DNA of 64,000 bases from JBAXQQ01 sp037131695. GTDB lineage: Bacteria > Armatimonadota > Hebobacteria > CAIYQO01. The position numbers and the translations under genes were made by a program. Location of the stretch: contig CAZWZF010000018.1 of assembly GCA_964638715.1 (NCBI GenBank), positions 1 through 64,000 of the forward strand, in the 5' to 3' direction. The stretch's first letter is position 1, and the number at the start of each line of letters is the position of its first letter. Positions 21,001-29,838 of this stretch are shown here, in pieces. The notes below the pieces were generated by a model. The model was not told the origin of the DNA. It did no database searches and was given only the letters and a program-made list of their open reading frames with translations.

Positions 21001-21617
21001 TTGTCGAGTTTCATCTGCGCCAGTTCAACGGATATTTCCATATCCCAATAGGTGGGGGTAACTGTGCACTTAGTTTGGCCACCAGTGCTCCACAGTTCTT
21101 CAGAGCCGACCGTACCGTTGTTCAGCCACTGATCGGTCATCGCTCCGCGCGGATTCACCAGCATCTTATAGAAACCAAAGCCGGGCGTATTGGCCTGGGC
21201 GCGCGTATTCTTGTTTATCTGGAACTCAATGTGGTCTTCACTCAACACACCCCAAAGGTAATCATTGGTTTTGCAACGCGCCTGCGGGTAGGTACCCTCC
21301 TTGTGCGGAGAATGCATGGCCAGGTACAGGTACTTGTCGTCATACGCCATGTAGAAGGTGACCTGCTGGATCGGCGGCGCGATGGTCGGCGTGGCGCCGC
21401 CGGCGGGGCAGGCGCTCACCATAGCGGAGATACCGGCCGCACCTTGCCATTCACCGGGAGATAGCTTGCCGTCGATGGTCGGCGCCGTTCGTAACTTCGG
21501 GCAGCGCAACAACGGGATATCCGTTGGATTCGCCGGTGCGGCCATAACCGTCACGGCACCGATCAATACCAGGAGCAATGCCCCCATGAAACGCATTCTG
21601 TGAAGTAACATCAACAT
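18084..21617 (-). CDS. Giant secreted glycosidase-like protein 3 (CBM9-like + DUF6067-like core), GC-rich
   Basis: The 1177-residue protein begins with a signal peptide (M-G-A-L-L-L-V-L-I-G, likely cleavage after V-M-A-A). A CBM9-like domain (P-T-I-D-G-K-L-S-P-G-E-W; Y-D-D-K-Y-L-Y-L) spans about residues 35-245. The shared core starts near P-W-E-K-E-R-L-G-I and contains F-A-L-L-A-A-P-V-K-P. This is the form closest to the GH123 N-terminal domain pattern. The barrel carries T-W-F-D-N-S (Asp905) and W-L-V-E-N-D-W (Glu969). The base composition is clearly higher in GC than the AT-rich paralogues on both sides, pointing to a separate arrival. The gene reads into the URO-D gene with a 3-bp gap. 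Its C-terminal sequence is the template of the remnant at 16879. Confidence 0.72.
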   Translation of the reverse strand: MLMLLHRMRFMGALLLVLIGAVTVMAAPANPTDIPLLRCPKLRTAPTIDGKLSPGEWQGAAGISAMVSACPAGGATPTIAPPIQQVTFYMAYDDKYLYLAMHSPHKEGTYPQARCKTNDYLWGVLSEDHIEFQINKNTRAQANTPGFGFYKMLVNPRGAMTDQWLNNGTVGSEELWSTGGQTKCTVTPTYWDMEISVELAQMKLDKLDGRSLVMWLCRADWCNGVYFLTWGPGYWMGWDTMPEVTFDPAAPAVQLANIGNIMDGNPDIVFNLADSTGKAHAITASLKIENKAGQTICDEKASAELAANGKAILRLAKTGVPIDETGNTVLLEVKEGETVLYYNKMPLARLTEAYRKNILDAWLKGRPQSGDWDYGFAYRPGDGVAECSADLDFFGVSEKVLSADRCEVEILNAKGKTIAKDYFAITAKTGFALLKTPALPEGDYTARFTLFAGKKKIEKKEIAFVRKVFPWEKERLGISDEVVPPYEPITVVTNKASGAPTLNVWNRQYTIGGNGLPANIKHAWQVNLLRTPVRFEVNGAAAPTDSTAKPVLVVKAAGYESIVKGSQKFGDVVINTTATMEYDGWYDVTMDVSGAKAQGAGNMSATIHNLDLVLDLPAEFDTLYVHRNDDSSVGSYYGSIPAGTGTVWASTSLASFKDSLIPTKDWKSFAPVMFVGTGSRGLWFYAWSDKGWQLADGDAALRIERDAKTGAPTLRVRIIAGDATIDTPRKIRFALLAAPVKPLPEDYRNWKMSHDTCGYRYYGDSVDGYALPNDEAYEMERKRLLYGPQTDFAREWFSKRGWGVAMGRGAAFNNRPIVLYGSTQLTGAGMAEFDTFGGEWLGRTNWKGNVERGDVGKPNYSGSVLFDTDRKCTVVGTQFTPSYIDCFVWYHKKLIEKGVNGTWFDNSSIGLIKQYDPETGKMDSVFNQLSRREQMKRLTTVNWQLMRRPCWITNMHEDFSFSDVIWLVENDWYINGEGRDMFEHMSLDTFRAMACTKTMQLVAKPWINNPTPKDHPAYAHVLRSITTMLMAHDVQNFPLPDNQTLHDTQLGRWLNFHVNFEDGKACLFRGYWDTPATLVDTKDPDVKCSVYYNSRRKTAVLWFVNAGKEDKTLTGVTFSSDLIGRNNNCRVAFDAETGAPVPFAAASELNKIKAFILSEPLVIKKHEFRAIAIGAEE

Positions 21618-21698
21618 GAATGTAATCCCCTTTTTATATTAGACTTGTCCGGTAATCATGAATGAGTAGATTTTGAGACTATTTTTTCGTCAGACAAG

Positions 21699-21734
21699 AC
21701 GTTTATTTTACACTTTATCTGAATTGATAAACGT
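21699..21734. promoter_or_regulatory. Inverted repeat ACGTTTAT…ATAAACGT in a 190-bp gap
   Basis: Two perfect 8-base arms (21699-21706 and 21727-21734) are separated by 20 bases, in the gap between the giant genes at 21808 and 18084. Neither side carries a clear run of T after the hairpin. An operator or processing site is therefore as likely as a terminator. Confidence 0.3.
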
Positions 21735-21807
21735 AAAATGAACAACGATGTATGGCGGAAAAAGAGTCCAATAGATGCCATTATTTATTTCCGGACATGT
21801 CTATTGT

Positions 21808-24800
21808 TTACTCAACATTTACTTGCCCTTGAAAACGCAAATCATCAATTTCTACATATGGAATAGGCAAGTCCCATCCCCAACCTGGACCGACAGAAAA
21901 TCCGCCTTTTATACTTGCGTCGCTGACACCTTCAAAAATTACTGTATTATCCATTCGAATAGTATGACATTTACCACGTGTGTCAATTACTAAGCGATGC
22001 CAGTTATTATCCACATTAATTGTTGGAATAGGCTTACCAACAAGATTAGCTCCTATTTCAGTAAACTTTTCTTCCTTACCTTCACGCAAAGCACGAATAG
22101 TATTAATTATCCATGTCATTGTTCCGTCTGTATTACGTTGAACCTGTAGTCGCAAATCATAGCCACAATCTGTAGGATAATATTTGGAATATCGATAGTT
22201 AACATCTAATAAACCTGATGTACCGGGTTTATCCGGCAAAACAGGCAGACGGAAACGGAATGAAAGAACTCCATCGCCCGGTATCGTATCGGGATTTTGC
22301 ATCAGTAGTCTTTCGTGTCCCGGATGCCCGGGTTTTATGCGTAATACATGGTTATAATTTTCTTTTTCATCAATCACATTTTCAATATTTGAACGATTCT
22401 GCCTGAAATCACCGGATACTCCGCATTCAAAATCATCAAATATTATGTCGTTCGATATCAGGAACAAACGCGTACCATATACACCTGGCATTTGAATTGC
22501 TATCTCACCCTTTGCATCACACACCAAAACTTCATGGGTAAACATGTCCCGCATCATAGTTCCACCCGGAAAACGTACTTTAATGGTAGCAGGTTCTTCT
22601 TTATAACTCTGTAAAAGCAACATGCCAATAGGAGCATTATTTCGCGATAGTGCCAGCCATTTTATATCATTATCATTTACTGATACAAACGGCTTATCTT
22701 CCCAATAATTATGTATTATAACTTCAGGTTTACCATTGGTGGTGAACTTAGTTGAACCATATCCAAACCACGCGAGATAATCAAGCAGACGTCGTCCTTG
22801 CCCACCATCACCCCAGGTTGGTGATTGTCCTGGTCGTTTAATCTCATGTACCAGTTGCATACCGATATCTGTATTCCAATTAGCATCCGATAACATTTTC
22901 ATTAAGGCCTGATCACGATAATCACCCCAATTTGGCAGTGGAAACATAATATGTGGTATAACACCAACAGTACGACCCATTGTCATTGCCCGTGTATAAT
23001 CCGGCGGAAACGGCAATCTGTATCCTTCGCCTTTACTCATCCACGACGCATCGCCTGGTACTGCTATGCGAGGTGGTCGTGTTTTATCCATTCGATAAGC
23101 CTGTTCTAAATCAAGAGTTGAGGTAAACCAGGTGTTGCATGGTATAGTTTGAGTATTCGTTATATGTCCGGTAAAATCGAGTTCGTATGGTGACTCACCG
23201 GTGATATTAAGTGCTGTCAATCTTTTCCAGATTCGTTTATAGTAGTCGCGCTGCTCCCAAATAGTTGTAGTTCGTCCAATAAAATCCTGATTATAGGGAT
23301 TGGTTACGACCCGGTGGTAGGTGTTATCGAAATACATACTTACTCCGCGTTTCATCCATTCATTTGCAAAATATAATACGAAGTCACGATAACTGCGTGC
23401 CGCCTGGCTCCAACTCCCATCATCCTGCTGAAATCTATTAAACTCAAATACAGACCATTCATCCTGAAATACCTGCCATTCAGGATAACGGGTATCCTGT
23501 ACATGTTCTTCAAAATAGGTAGCTGAGGACATGCCAGGATTTTTTAGTTGAAAATCGGCTGCACCTCTGCCGGCAAATCGCACCACATCAGGTAGCCAGG
23601 GCCCATCAAACTGTATCTTCATATCCGACCAGGCGCGGTTTTTATCTTTTTCTTTAAACCAGGCTTCATCGACTTTTCCTGTTTTACGTGCTTCCTGTAC
23701 TTTATCGACAATAGTAAAGTCAGCGCCATCAGGATATTTATCAGAACAAAGGTAACCACCCCAGACATTCACTGCAACACCGCTGCCTCCCGGCACCTGA
23801 TGCGAACGCCAATCAGTACGTAACGGCTTGGTAGGACTGGCTTGCAAGCCAAATGTGTATTGTCGAGTCTTGTCAAACAATGTTGGCTGCTGTATGAAAT
23901 AGATGCGTAACACTACTTTGTCACCTTCGCGGGAAAGCACCTGTACTGGTTCCAAACCATCATTTACATAATCGTAATCAGTACCTGCAAACCAAGCCAA
24001 ACCACGGTCCTCTGCACCAAGCCAGATATATGGGCAAAAATTATCACGATTACCCGGTGTCCAATGCTTAACCTGAGTTGAATCCCAAATTATACCGTCG
24101 TTTGGACCTGGTTCAGCCTTCCAGATACATGGCACCCATCCCTGGTCCAACAACCAGGATATTTTCCCGCCCCGGGGAGTTTTGCCAGCATAATTGTGAC
24201 GCATAGAGTCATTGCCTGTATAATGGAACAACGGTACATCTTCATCACGGAACGTCACTTCCAAATAAAGTTTCTGAACAACAGCAGCTTCTTTTCCGGG
24301 TTCTATCTTTAATGTTACTTTCGCACAACCATCTTCTTCTACGCGTGTGGTAGATTTTATAGTACCTACCGATGAAACAGCATTACCGGTAAACTCAGCT
24401 AAATCCGGATATAACACATTACCAGTAACCTGACCATGCTGCCATGTTATGCGCTTTCCATCAGTATCTTCTGCAACTAATACCATAGGAACAGCCAACA
24501 TCTCTTTTCCCTTAGATATTACACTATCAAAAATACCCAGAGAATTAATTGTATAATTGCGATCTACGACGGCAACATTTTTCTCTTTAACTTCAACAGG
24601 CTTAAATGGCGGGTATATTTTATGTTCTAACCCAATTTCATTCTTTTCAAATAAAAAATGACGACGAATGAAAGTTATAGGTGAACGAACTAACTTACCA
24701 CCCACCATCCAATCCACCGCATACTCGCCATCAGCCAATTCCGGTAATTTAAAACGTGCTTGACCGCGACCACCAGCATCCAATGGTAAGGTAAAACTTT

Positions 24801-26322
24801 TTATTTCTACGCCGTCTTTCAACCCTACAATACGAACATCAACTTGTTTTACTTGTTCAAGATTTGCTGGCATCAGCATGTCTTTGTCAACAATTGAGGT
24901 CGGTAATTTCCATTCTTTTATCACAACATGACTTAACAGGTTAGCAGGAATAGCGGCGGGAGATTTTCCTGCAATTGACCATGTAACTATTTCTTTCGGC
25001 AATTCTGAAATGTTACCGAATATTTTAGCTGCCAAAACTATTGTGTGCTTACCTGCGGAAAGCGCAATTGCACCACCACGCTTTTTCCACAATGGTCCAT
25101 AGTGTCCGGAAAGCTGATCAATAACAAGACGATCACTAATAAATAATTGCGCTACTCCATATTGCCGTAAATAAAATGTATAAACTCCTGTTTGTGGTAC
25201 ATCAAGATAACCTTTAAACAAAATTATTGCAGGTTTCTTATGGTCACTATCAAAAGTGGTGCCATCTGTAGTTGTTACTTGTGATAATTCAGCAGTAACT
25301 CCAGTTTTTTTGGGAGTTAATTTACTAAAATCTGGTAATTGTTTGGAATCTGGCAAATCGGTGAAATATGCATATCCTACTCCTGACTCTGCGGCAGCAG
25401 GTTTATCGGATTGGCGGGGAACAGTACTAAAATATTCGCGCAATAAAGGACTTTCTTTATCAAAAGCCACTTCTATTTCATTTGATGACGGATAATATGC
25501 ATATGGAAGACTGGCAGCTAACGGGGTGATATGCTTACCTACAGCAAGTCCATATTTTTTTTGCAGGTATTGCGTTAATGCCGTTCTGGTTGCAGTATTG
25601 CATGGTGTATTAAAAACCATCATTTCTGCAATGTCACCCAGCATACCTCCTATGGTGACAGGACCAGTTGCTGGCAACTCCCGCGTGTGGTTGACAATAC
25701 CGATGATATTACCGTTTTCATATAAAGTGTACCGTTGAGAAATTGTGTCATAATCGGCTTGTAGTATTAAAAATCCTCTTCCTGATACTGGTTCAGAGCG
25801 TTCTGCCACATCATTGCCCAACATTAATTTCCCGGATGAGCCAAATTGTCCAAATCGAAACGGTGGAGCATAATTCTTATCATTAAAACCATAATTTAAT
25901 ATTGAGCCATAAAAGCTGGAAGAAGCTACTCGCGCTACTGTAATTACAGAAAAGCTCTTGCCACCCGGAGTAAATTCATTATTACTTAAAGTCCAATCTG
26001 GACGTGCTGAAAATCGTATCGCCGGCAGACCGTTTTGTGTTGTTTTTGCAAGCAATGGTTTTTTTGAATCTTCTTTTTGAGTAACGGATATTCCATGAAC
26101 AGGATCTCCCCAGGCTGCAACCCGACCCTGAGTATCCAGTGTAACACCAGTATCTGCCTTTAGCCACATTGCCAATCCTGGCAATTTTCCTGGATCAAGC
26201 TGTCCCTGAGTAAAGGCTCGTGGATCAAGGCCAACACGCTTTATCATCTCTTCGTCAGTTTCCGCCCAAAGTCGGCTGACAAAACATAATATTAACATAA
26301 CTCCAAATAGAGTTCGACTCAT
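21808..26322 (-). CDS. Giant secreted glycosidase-like protein 4 (LamG-like + PA14-like + DUF6067-like core)
   Basis: The 1504-residue protein has a signal peptide (V-M-L-I-L-C-F-V-S-R-L-W-A). Residues about 45-260 are a concanavalin/LamG-like lectin domain (L-A-M-W-L-K-A-D … G-D-I-A-E-M-M-V-F-N … Y-L-Q-K-K-Y-G-L). This same domain type ends the prepilin-like protein at 53902. About 305-450 is PA14-like (G-Y-L-D-V-P-Q-T-G-V-Y-T-F-Y-L; L-S-A-G-K-H-T-I-V-L). The shared core has F-G-L-Q-A-S-P-T-K-P, and the barrel has Y-F-D-N-T-Y (Asp999) and T-L-D-L-E (Glu1073). A C-terminal concanavalin-like module (D-D-F-E-C-G) completes it. A terminator lies between it and the prepilin genes upstream, so its own promoter probably sits in 26323-26378. 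Confidence 0.72.
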   Translation of the reverse strand: MSRTLFGVMLILCFVSRLWAETDEEMIKRVGLDPRAFTQGQLDPGKLPGLAMWLKADTGVTLDTQGRVAAWGDPVHGISVTQKEDSKKPLLAKTTQNGLPAIRFSARPDWTLSNNEFTPGGKSFSVITVARVASSSFYGSILNYGFNDKNYAPPFRFGQFGSSGKLMLGNDVAERSEPVSGRGFLILQADYDTISQRYTLYENGNIIGIVNHTRELPATGPVTIGGMLGDIAEMMVFNTPCNTATRTALTQYLQKKYGLAVGKHITPLAASLPYAYYPSSNEIEVAFDKESPLLREYFSTVPRQSDKPAAAESGVGYAYFTDLPDSKQLPDFSKLTPKKTGVTAELSQVTTTDGTTFDSDHKKPAIILFKGYLDVPQTGVYTFYLRQYGVAQLFISDRLVIDQLSGHYGPLWKKRGGAIALSAGKHTIVLAAKIFGNISELPKEIVTWSIAGKSPAAIPANLLSHVVIKEWKLPTSIVDKDMLMPANLEQVKQVDVRIVGLKDGVEIKSFTLPLDAGGRGQARFKLPELADGEYAVDWMVGGKLVRSPITFIRRHFLFEKNEIGLEHKIYPPFKPVEVKEKNVAVVDRNYTINSLGIFDSVISKGKEMLAVPMVLVAEDTDGKRITWQHGQVTGNVLYPDLAEFTGNAVSSVGTIKSTTRVEEDGCAKVTLKIEPGKEAAVVQKLYLEVTFRDEDVPLFHYTGNDSMRHNYAGKTPRGGKISWLLDQGWVPCIWKAEPGPNDGIIWDSTQVKHWTPGNRDNFCPYIWLGAEDRGLAWFAGTDYDYVNDGLEPVQVLSREGDKVVLRIYFIQQPTLFDKTRQYTFGLQASPTKPLRTDWRSHQVPGGSGVAVNVWGGYLCSDKYPDGADFTIVDKVQEARKTGKVDEAWFKEKDKNRAWSDMKIQFDGPWLPDVVRFAGRGAADFQLKNPGMSSATYFEEHVQDTRYPEWQVFQDEWSVFEFNRFQQDDGSWSQAARSYRDFVLYFANEWMKRGVSMYFDNTYHRVVTNPYNQDFIGRTTTIWEQRDYYKRIWKRLTALNITGESPYELDFTGHITNTQTIPCNTWFTSTLDLEQAYRMDKTRPPRIAVPGDASWMSKGEGYRLPFPPDYTRAMTMGRTVGVIPHIMFPLPNWGDYRDQALMKMLSDANWNTDIGMQLVHEIKRPGQSPTWGDGGQGRRLLDYLAWFGYGSTKFTTNGKPEVIIHNYWEDKPFVSVNDNDIKWLALSRNNAPIGMLLLQSYKEEPATIKVRFPGGTMMRDMFTHEVLVCDAKGEIAIQMPGVYGTRLFLISNDIIFDDFECGVSGDFRQNRSNIENVIDEKENYNHVLRIKPGHPGHERLLMQNPDTIPGDGVLSFRFRLPVLPDKPGTSGLLDVNYRYSKYYPTDCGYDLRLQVQRNTDGTMTWIINTIRALREGKEEKFTEIGANLVGKPIPTINVDNNWHRLVIDTRGKCHTIRMDNTVIFEGVSDASIKGGFSVGPGWGWDLPIPYVEIDDLRFQGQVNVE

Positions 26323-26378
26323 AAAAAACCCCTATTTAAAAATGGTGCCACAGATTACTACTTTTTTAAAATAAAGCT

Positions 26379-26450
26379 AAAAAAATCCTCGTTACCGCAA
26401 TTACCATGAATTTTCTACATTATTCAATTACAGTTATTACGATAACGAGG
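26379..26450 (-). terminator. Rho-independent terminator after the prepilin-like gene pair
   Basis: Arms CCTCGTTA (26387-26394) and TAACGAGG (26443-26450) pair perfectly, and the stem extends inward with mismatches. On the minus strand the hairpin is followed by an A/T run with seven T (26379-26385). It lies 40 bp past the stop of the gene at 26490. Confidence 0.65.
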
Positions 26451-26489
26451 TGATAAGTTTATCTTGTAATATTCACATAATCGAGTTTA

Positions 26490-27539
26490 TTACTGCGTTT
26501 GTACTAAAGATACTACTGTATAAGGCTTATTGCCAGCAGTTACTTTATTATAATTCGAAATTTCACAGGCGGTGTTATTTGTTTGGATAAAATAAACATT
26601 ATTTACTCCACCTGTCGGTGCTGGCAATGGTTTGAATACCAGATAAGATCCAGCTTTAATGGTTGATGCCGGATAACCTATAGAACTTGATACTAAGCCT
26701 ATTTGCGCCCACCACCATTTACCTACAGTATCTCCACGTGCCATCACCATTATCACGGTACGTAATGAAGTCGGACAATCATTCACCATACGAAAAACAA
26801 TGCGATCAGTGGATCTTATAGTTCCGCTTTGCACTCTGGTTGTTGTATAAATATTTGTGCCTGATACAGTGAGATTGAACAACTTATCCTTCGTTCTATC
26901 TATACCATCACCCAGTAATGGAGCGTTGCCAGTCTGAACAAATTGAAGTTGTGAAGGATGGTTATAATCAGAGAAATTCCAGGCCGATGGACAAGTATTT
27001 GATGAACTCCCACTGTCTGCATCAGTAGAATTCAATTGGTAAATTGGCCAACTTTGCGGTGATCCTTTATATAATCCTACATGACCATCTACAGCACTGG
27101 CAATGTATCCGCTACTGTGACGGGTATCAATATCCGCACCACTGCTTAATATATTGGGCAATGCAGCGCTGGAAGATACATCTGCAGTTAACAGTGTATC
27201 AGATGGCGATTTTATGTATCCAATTGAAAGGTTACTGATTGCAGAATTATAACCATATCCATTAGGAACGGTAGTTCCCAGGGTTGGACAGCGTAAAATA
27301 CCACGGTCAAGATTAATGTCATTCCATACACTGGTTGATGCTGGCATCAATTCTCCATGATCCTGAGAATACATGGTCATGCCAACAGCGATTTGCCGTT
27401 GGTTATTAGTACAGGTAGTCTGACGGGCTTTTTCACGGGCACGTGCAAAGACCGGGAATAGAATTGCGGCCAAAATGGCAATAATGGCAATCACAACCAG
27501 CAATTCGATTAAGGTAAACCCTTTGCGATTAATAAGCAT
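26490..27539 (-). CDS. Type IV prepilin-like protein with H-x9-DG-like segment, copy 1
   Basis: The start at 27539 is chosen because AAGGAG lies just upstream and the protein then begins M-L-I-N-R-K-G-F-T-L-I-E. The longer frame would add 40 residues before the leader. The 349-residue protein has the class III prepilin leader (cleavage after G, then F-T-L-I-E), a hydrophobic helix and the conserved R-A-R-E-K-A-R-Q-T-T-C. A segment R-H-S-S-G-Y-I-A-S-A-V-D-G-H-V occurs near residue 150. The C-terminal ~180 residues are Ser/Thr/Asn-rich and unassigned. These proteins are exported and assembled as pseudopilin or surface fibres. It is 22 bp after, and clearly similar to, the gene at 27562. Confidence 0.8.
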   Translation of the reverse strand: MLINRKGFTLIELLVVIAIIAILAAILFPVFARAREKARQTTCTNNQRQIAVGMTMYSQDHGELMPASTSVWNDINLDRGILRCPTLGTTVPNGYGYNSAISNLSIGYIKSPSDTLLTADVSSSAALPNILSSGADIDTRHSSGYIASAVDGHVGLYKGSPQSWPIYQLNSTDADSGSSSNTCPSAWNFSDYNHPSQLQFVQTGNAPLLGDGIDRTKDKLFNLTVSGTNIYTTTRVQSGTIRSTDRIVFRMVNDCPTSLRTVIMVMARGDTVGKWWWAQIGLVSSSIGYPASTIKAGSYLVFKPLPAPTGGVNNVYFIQTNNTACEISNYNKVTAGNKPYTVVSLVQTQ

Positions 27540-27561
27540 CGTATTATCTCCTTTTTTATAA

Positions 27562-28602
27562 TTATGGATTTTGAGTAAGTGTGACCATATATGCAGATAC
27601 CTGTTGTGGGTCACAATTGGTATTATTATTCTGAATAATATATTTATTTGTCGTTCCAACCGGCGGTGCTGTTTGCATTGGTTTATACACTATGTATGAA
27701 CCTGCGGCTAAAGGAAACCCCAGATTAGTTGAATTACCTTCTGAGGAGTTGGATACAAAACCAAACGTCCCCCATTTCCAGGTAGTTGCAGTAACGCCCA
27801 TTCCGGAAACTAATAAGTTTATCCGCTGGGTAATTACTGTTTTAGTTAGAAAGACTATCCTGTCATTAGCGGTAATAGCACCATTAGCCACGCTGGTTGT
27901 GGTATTAACATTACTCCCGGATTGACTTAATTCAAATAACTTATCTGTGCTTTTAAGAAAACCATCGGTATTTAATATCGGTCCCGAGCCTGAAGCCATG
28001 GGTGGTTGAGTTATGTGATTATAACCAATTAGGTACCATACCCCTGGTGTTGCAGTATCAACATTTGATCCCATACTATAATCAGAACTGGTGATTTGCA
28101 TTACTGGCCAGATAGCAGGCTGTAAATTAGTATAAGTGACATGACCGTCTATAAAACTTGTTATATATCCTTCGCTATGTGCATTAATATCAATATCACC
28201 GTAAGTAGTTAATAGATTTTTAACATCTGGCATACAGTCTGCTGTGAGCATATAATCTGTTGGTGATGCTATTTCTCCAATTGACATCCCGGATAACTGT
28301 GCATTGTAACCATATCCATTAGGCTGTATTGATCCGCCTTTACTGGGACATTCCAATACTTTTGCATCAAGATTCAATTTACTCCAGGCATCTGTAGAGT
28401 TAGGAAATGATTCATCATGATCCTGGGCAAACATCTGCACTGTAGCCGCAATTTGCCTTTGATTACTGGTACAGGTAGTCTGCCGTGCTTTTTCACGTGC
28501 ACGTGCGAATACCGGGAATAGTATAGCCGCCAATATCGCAATTATCGATATTACGACTAATAGTTCAATGAGAGTAAACCCTCGTGTGCGATAACGCTTC
28601 AT
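27562..28602 (-). CDS. Type IV prepilin-like protein with H-x9-DG-like segment, copy 2
   Basis: This 346-residue protein begins M-K-R-Y-R-T-R-G-F-T-L-I-E, with AAAAGGAG as ribosome site. It has the prepilin helix, R-A-R-E-K-A-R-Q-T-T-C-T-S-N-Q, and A-H-S-E-G-Y-I-T-S-F-I-D-G-H-V in the middle. Its C-terminal region (Y-I-V-Y-K-P … K-Y-I-I-Q-N-N-N-T) matches that of the downstream copy, so the pair is a tandem duplication. It directly follows the LacI regulator gene and has a copy of that regulator's putative operator 58 bp upstream of its start. A surface or pseudopilin role is family knowledge; a link to glycan capture is inferred from the neighbours. Confidence 0.8.
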   Translation of the reverse strand: MKRYRTRGFTLIELLVVISIIAILAAILFPVFARAREKARQTTCTSNQRQIAATVQMFAQDHDESFPNSTDAWSKLNLDAKVLECPSKGGSIQPNGYGYNAQLSGMSIGEIASPTDYMLTADCMPDVKNLLTTYGDIDINAHSEGYITSFIDGHVTYTNLQPAIWPVMQITSSDYSMGSNVDTATPGVWYLIGYNHITQPPMASGSGPILNTDGFLKSTDKLFELSQSGSNVNTTTSVANGAITANDRIVFLTKTVITQRINLLVSGMGVTATTWKWGTFGFVSNSSEGNSTNLGFPLAAGSYIVYKPMQTAPPVGTTNKYIIQNNNTNCDPQQVSAYMVTLTQNP

Positions 28603-28659
28603 AATATATCTCCTTTTTAGATATATAAATCAAACGGAAAACCGTTTTTGATACTTCCC

Positions 28660-28676
28660 CGATACGTTATTGTTAC
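28660..28676. promoter_or_regulatory. Putative LacI operator upstream of the prepilin pair
   Basis: The sequence CGATACGTTATTGTTAC closely matches CGATACGTTATGGTAAC, which overlaps the -10 box of the LacI gene itself (29801-29817): 15 of 17 positions agree. It lies between the LacI stop and the prepilin start. The central CG within an A/T-rich imperfect dyad is typical of LacI-family operators. A small AAACGG/CCGTTT hairpin at 28632-28647 lies between this site and the gene. Confidence 0.5.
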
Positions 28677-28714
28677 TACACGTAAAAAATACGATGATTC
28701 TAAAAAATATTAAA

Positions 28715-29788
28715 TTATATTGCTGGTGGTGCTGTTGAACCGCGTAGAATAAGATTAGTAGGAACAATTTCGACCGGGTCATAAGCTATTTGCTGGGTAA
28801 TGCGCTGCAATAACAGTTGTGCACCCCGGCGTCCAACTTCTTCAAGAGGACTATGAACAGTCGTGAGCATATTATGCCCTTGTGCGTCCGGCAATGAATG
28901 TGTATCATCAAAACCAATTATGCTGATATCATCAGGTATGCTGTATTCCGCCCGTTGCAAATATGCAGCTAAATTGCAAGCGGCAAGGTCATTACAAGCT
29001 AATATTGCAGTACATCCCGATTCTGAAATAATCTTTACCCAATTATTCTCCTGAAAACTTTCTCCTGTTTCCCATGGAATTTTGATAAACTCAACGTTTT
29101 CTTGCGGGCAAAAATCGCCACAAGCCTGACGCATACCATCCAGTCTTTGTTCTAATATATAGTCACCTGTCTGAAAATACCCGACTCTGCGATGTCCTAA
29201 AGCTAATAAATGCGCCATACCAGCGTAACTTCCAGCCCGGTAGTCAACTAAAACAGAAATACAACCAGGATTTGGATCTAACAACGATAAAATCGGACGT
29301 TCACCGAATTGTGGTTCACTGCGTAACCTTGCTATCATATCCGGTAAATGGGCAGTACCACTCATCAATACAGCACCGTCAATGTCACCACGAGTAAGCG
29401 GAACAGGGAATTGTAAACTTCTCAAATGATCTGTGTTTTCACCATTAGGAGAATAAAGCATTAAAGCAAAGCGTTCACGCTCAAGTTCTTCTGCCATTCC
29501 TACTAATATGCGCGAGAAAAATGGGTCAATAGTATACGATAACGGGAAACAAACCAAAATTGCATGATTGAGTACAAATTGATCACTTTGACTTAGACGC
29601 AATCGGCGTGCAGAATGAAAACGTGTAGCATCGTAACCAAGTTCATCAGCCGCCTGCATTATTTTCTGAATAACTGCTTCACTAACATTTGCACGGTCAC
29701 CCCTAAGCGCGCAAGAAACAGTGGAAACACTTACTCCACAATAGCGGGCAATATCTTTAATTGTAACGTTTGCCTGTTGAATTGACAT
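28715..29788 (-). CDS. LacI-family transcriptional regulator 1
   Basis: The 357-residue protein has an N-terminal LacI helix-turn-helix (V-T-I-K-D-I-A-R-Y-C-G-V-S-V-S-T-V-S at about residues 7-24). A hinge-helix region L-G-Y-D-A-T-R follows, then a periplasmic-binding-protein-like effector domain (V-D-Y-R-A-G; I-I-G-F-D-D-T) to the end. Such proteins repress sugar-use genes until a sugar binds. GAGGA precedes the start. It is transcribed in the same direction as the two prepilin genes and the first giant-glycosidase cluster. A shared motif occurs at its own promoter and before the prepilin genes, so autoregulation and control of the cluster are likely. The inducer is unknown. Confidence 0.9.
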   Translation of the reverse strand: MSIQQANVTIKDIARYCGVSVSTVSCALRGDRANVSEAVIQKIMQAADELGYDATRFHSARRLRLSQSDQFVLNHAILVCFPLSYTIDPFFSRILVGMAEELERERFALMLYSPNGENTDHLRSLQFPVPLTRGDIDGAVLMSGTAHLPDMIARLRSEPQFGERPILSLLDPNPGCISVLVDYRAGSYAGMAHLLALGHRRVGYFQTGDYILEQRLDGMRQACGDFCPQENVEFIKIPWETGESFQENNWVKIISESGCTAILACNDLAACNLAAYLQRAEYSIPDDISIIGFDDTHSLPDAQGHNMLTTVHSPLEEVGRRGAQLLLQRITQQIAYDPVEIVPTNLILRGSTAPPAI

Positions 29789-29800
29789 TAATCCTCTTCC

Positions 29801-29838
29801 CGATACGTTATGGTAACACCTGAATTCTTAACTGTCAA
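29801..29838 (-). promoter_or_regulatory. Promoter of LacI regulator 1 with overlapping operator
   Basis: On the minus strand a perfect -35 TTGACA (29833-29838) is followed after 17 bases by TACCAT (29810-29815). The putative operator CGATACGTTATGGTAAC (29801-29817) covers the -10 box and the expected start point. The rest of the 288-bp gap up to 30077 shows only short weak hairpins (near 29980-29996 and 30040-30052) and no gene. Confidence 0.55.

Noticed and set aside
28632..28650. AAACGG/CCGTTT hairpin followed by TTTTT on the plus strand as a terminator
   Set aside because: No plus-strand gene ends there, and on the minus strand the hairpin lacks a T run, so a terminator call is not supported.
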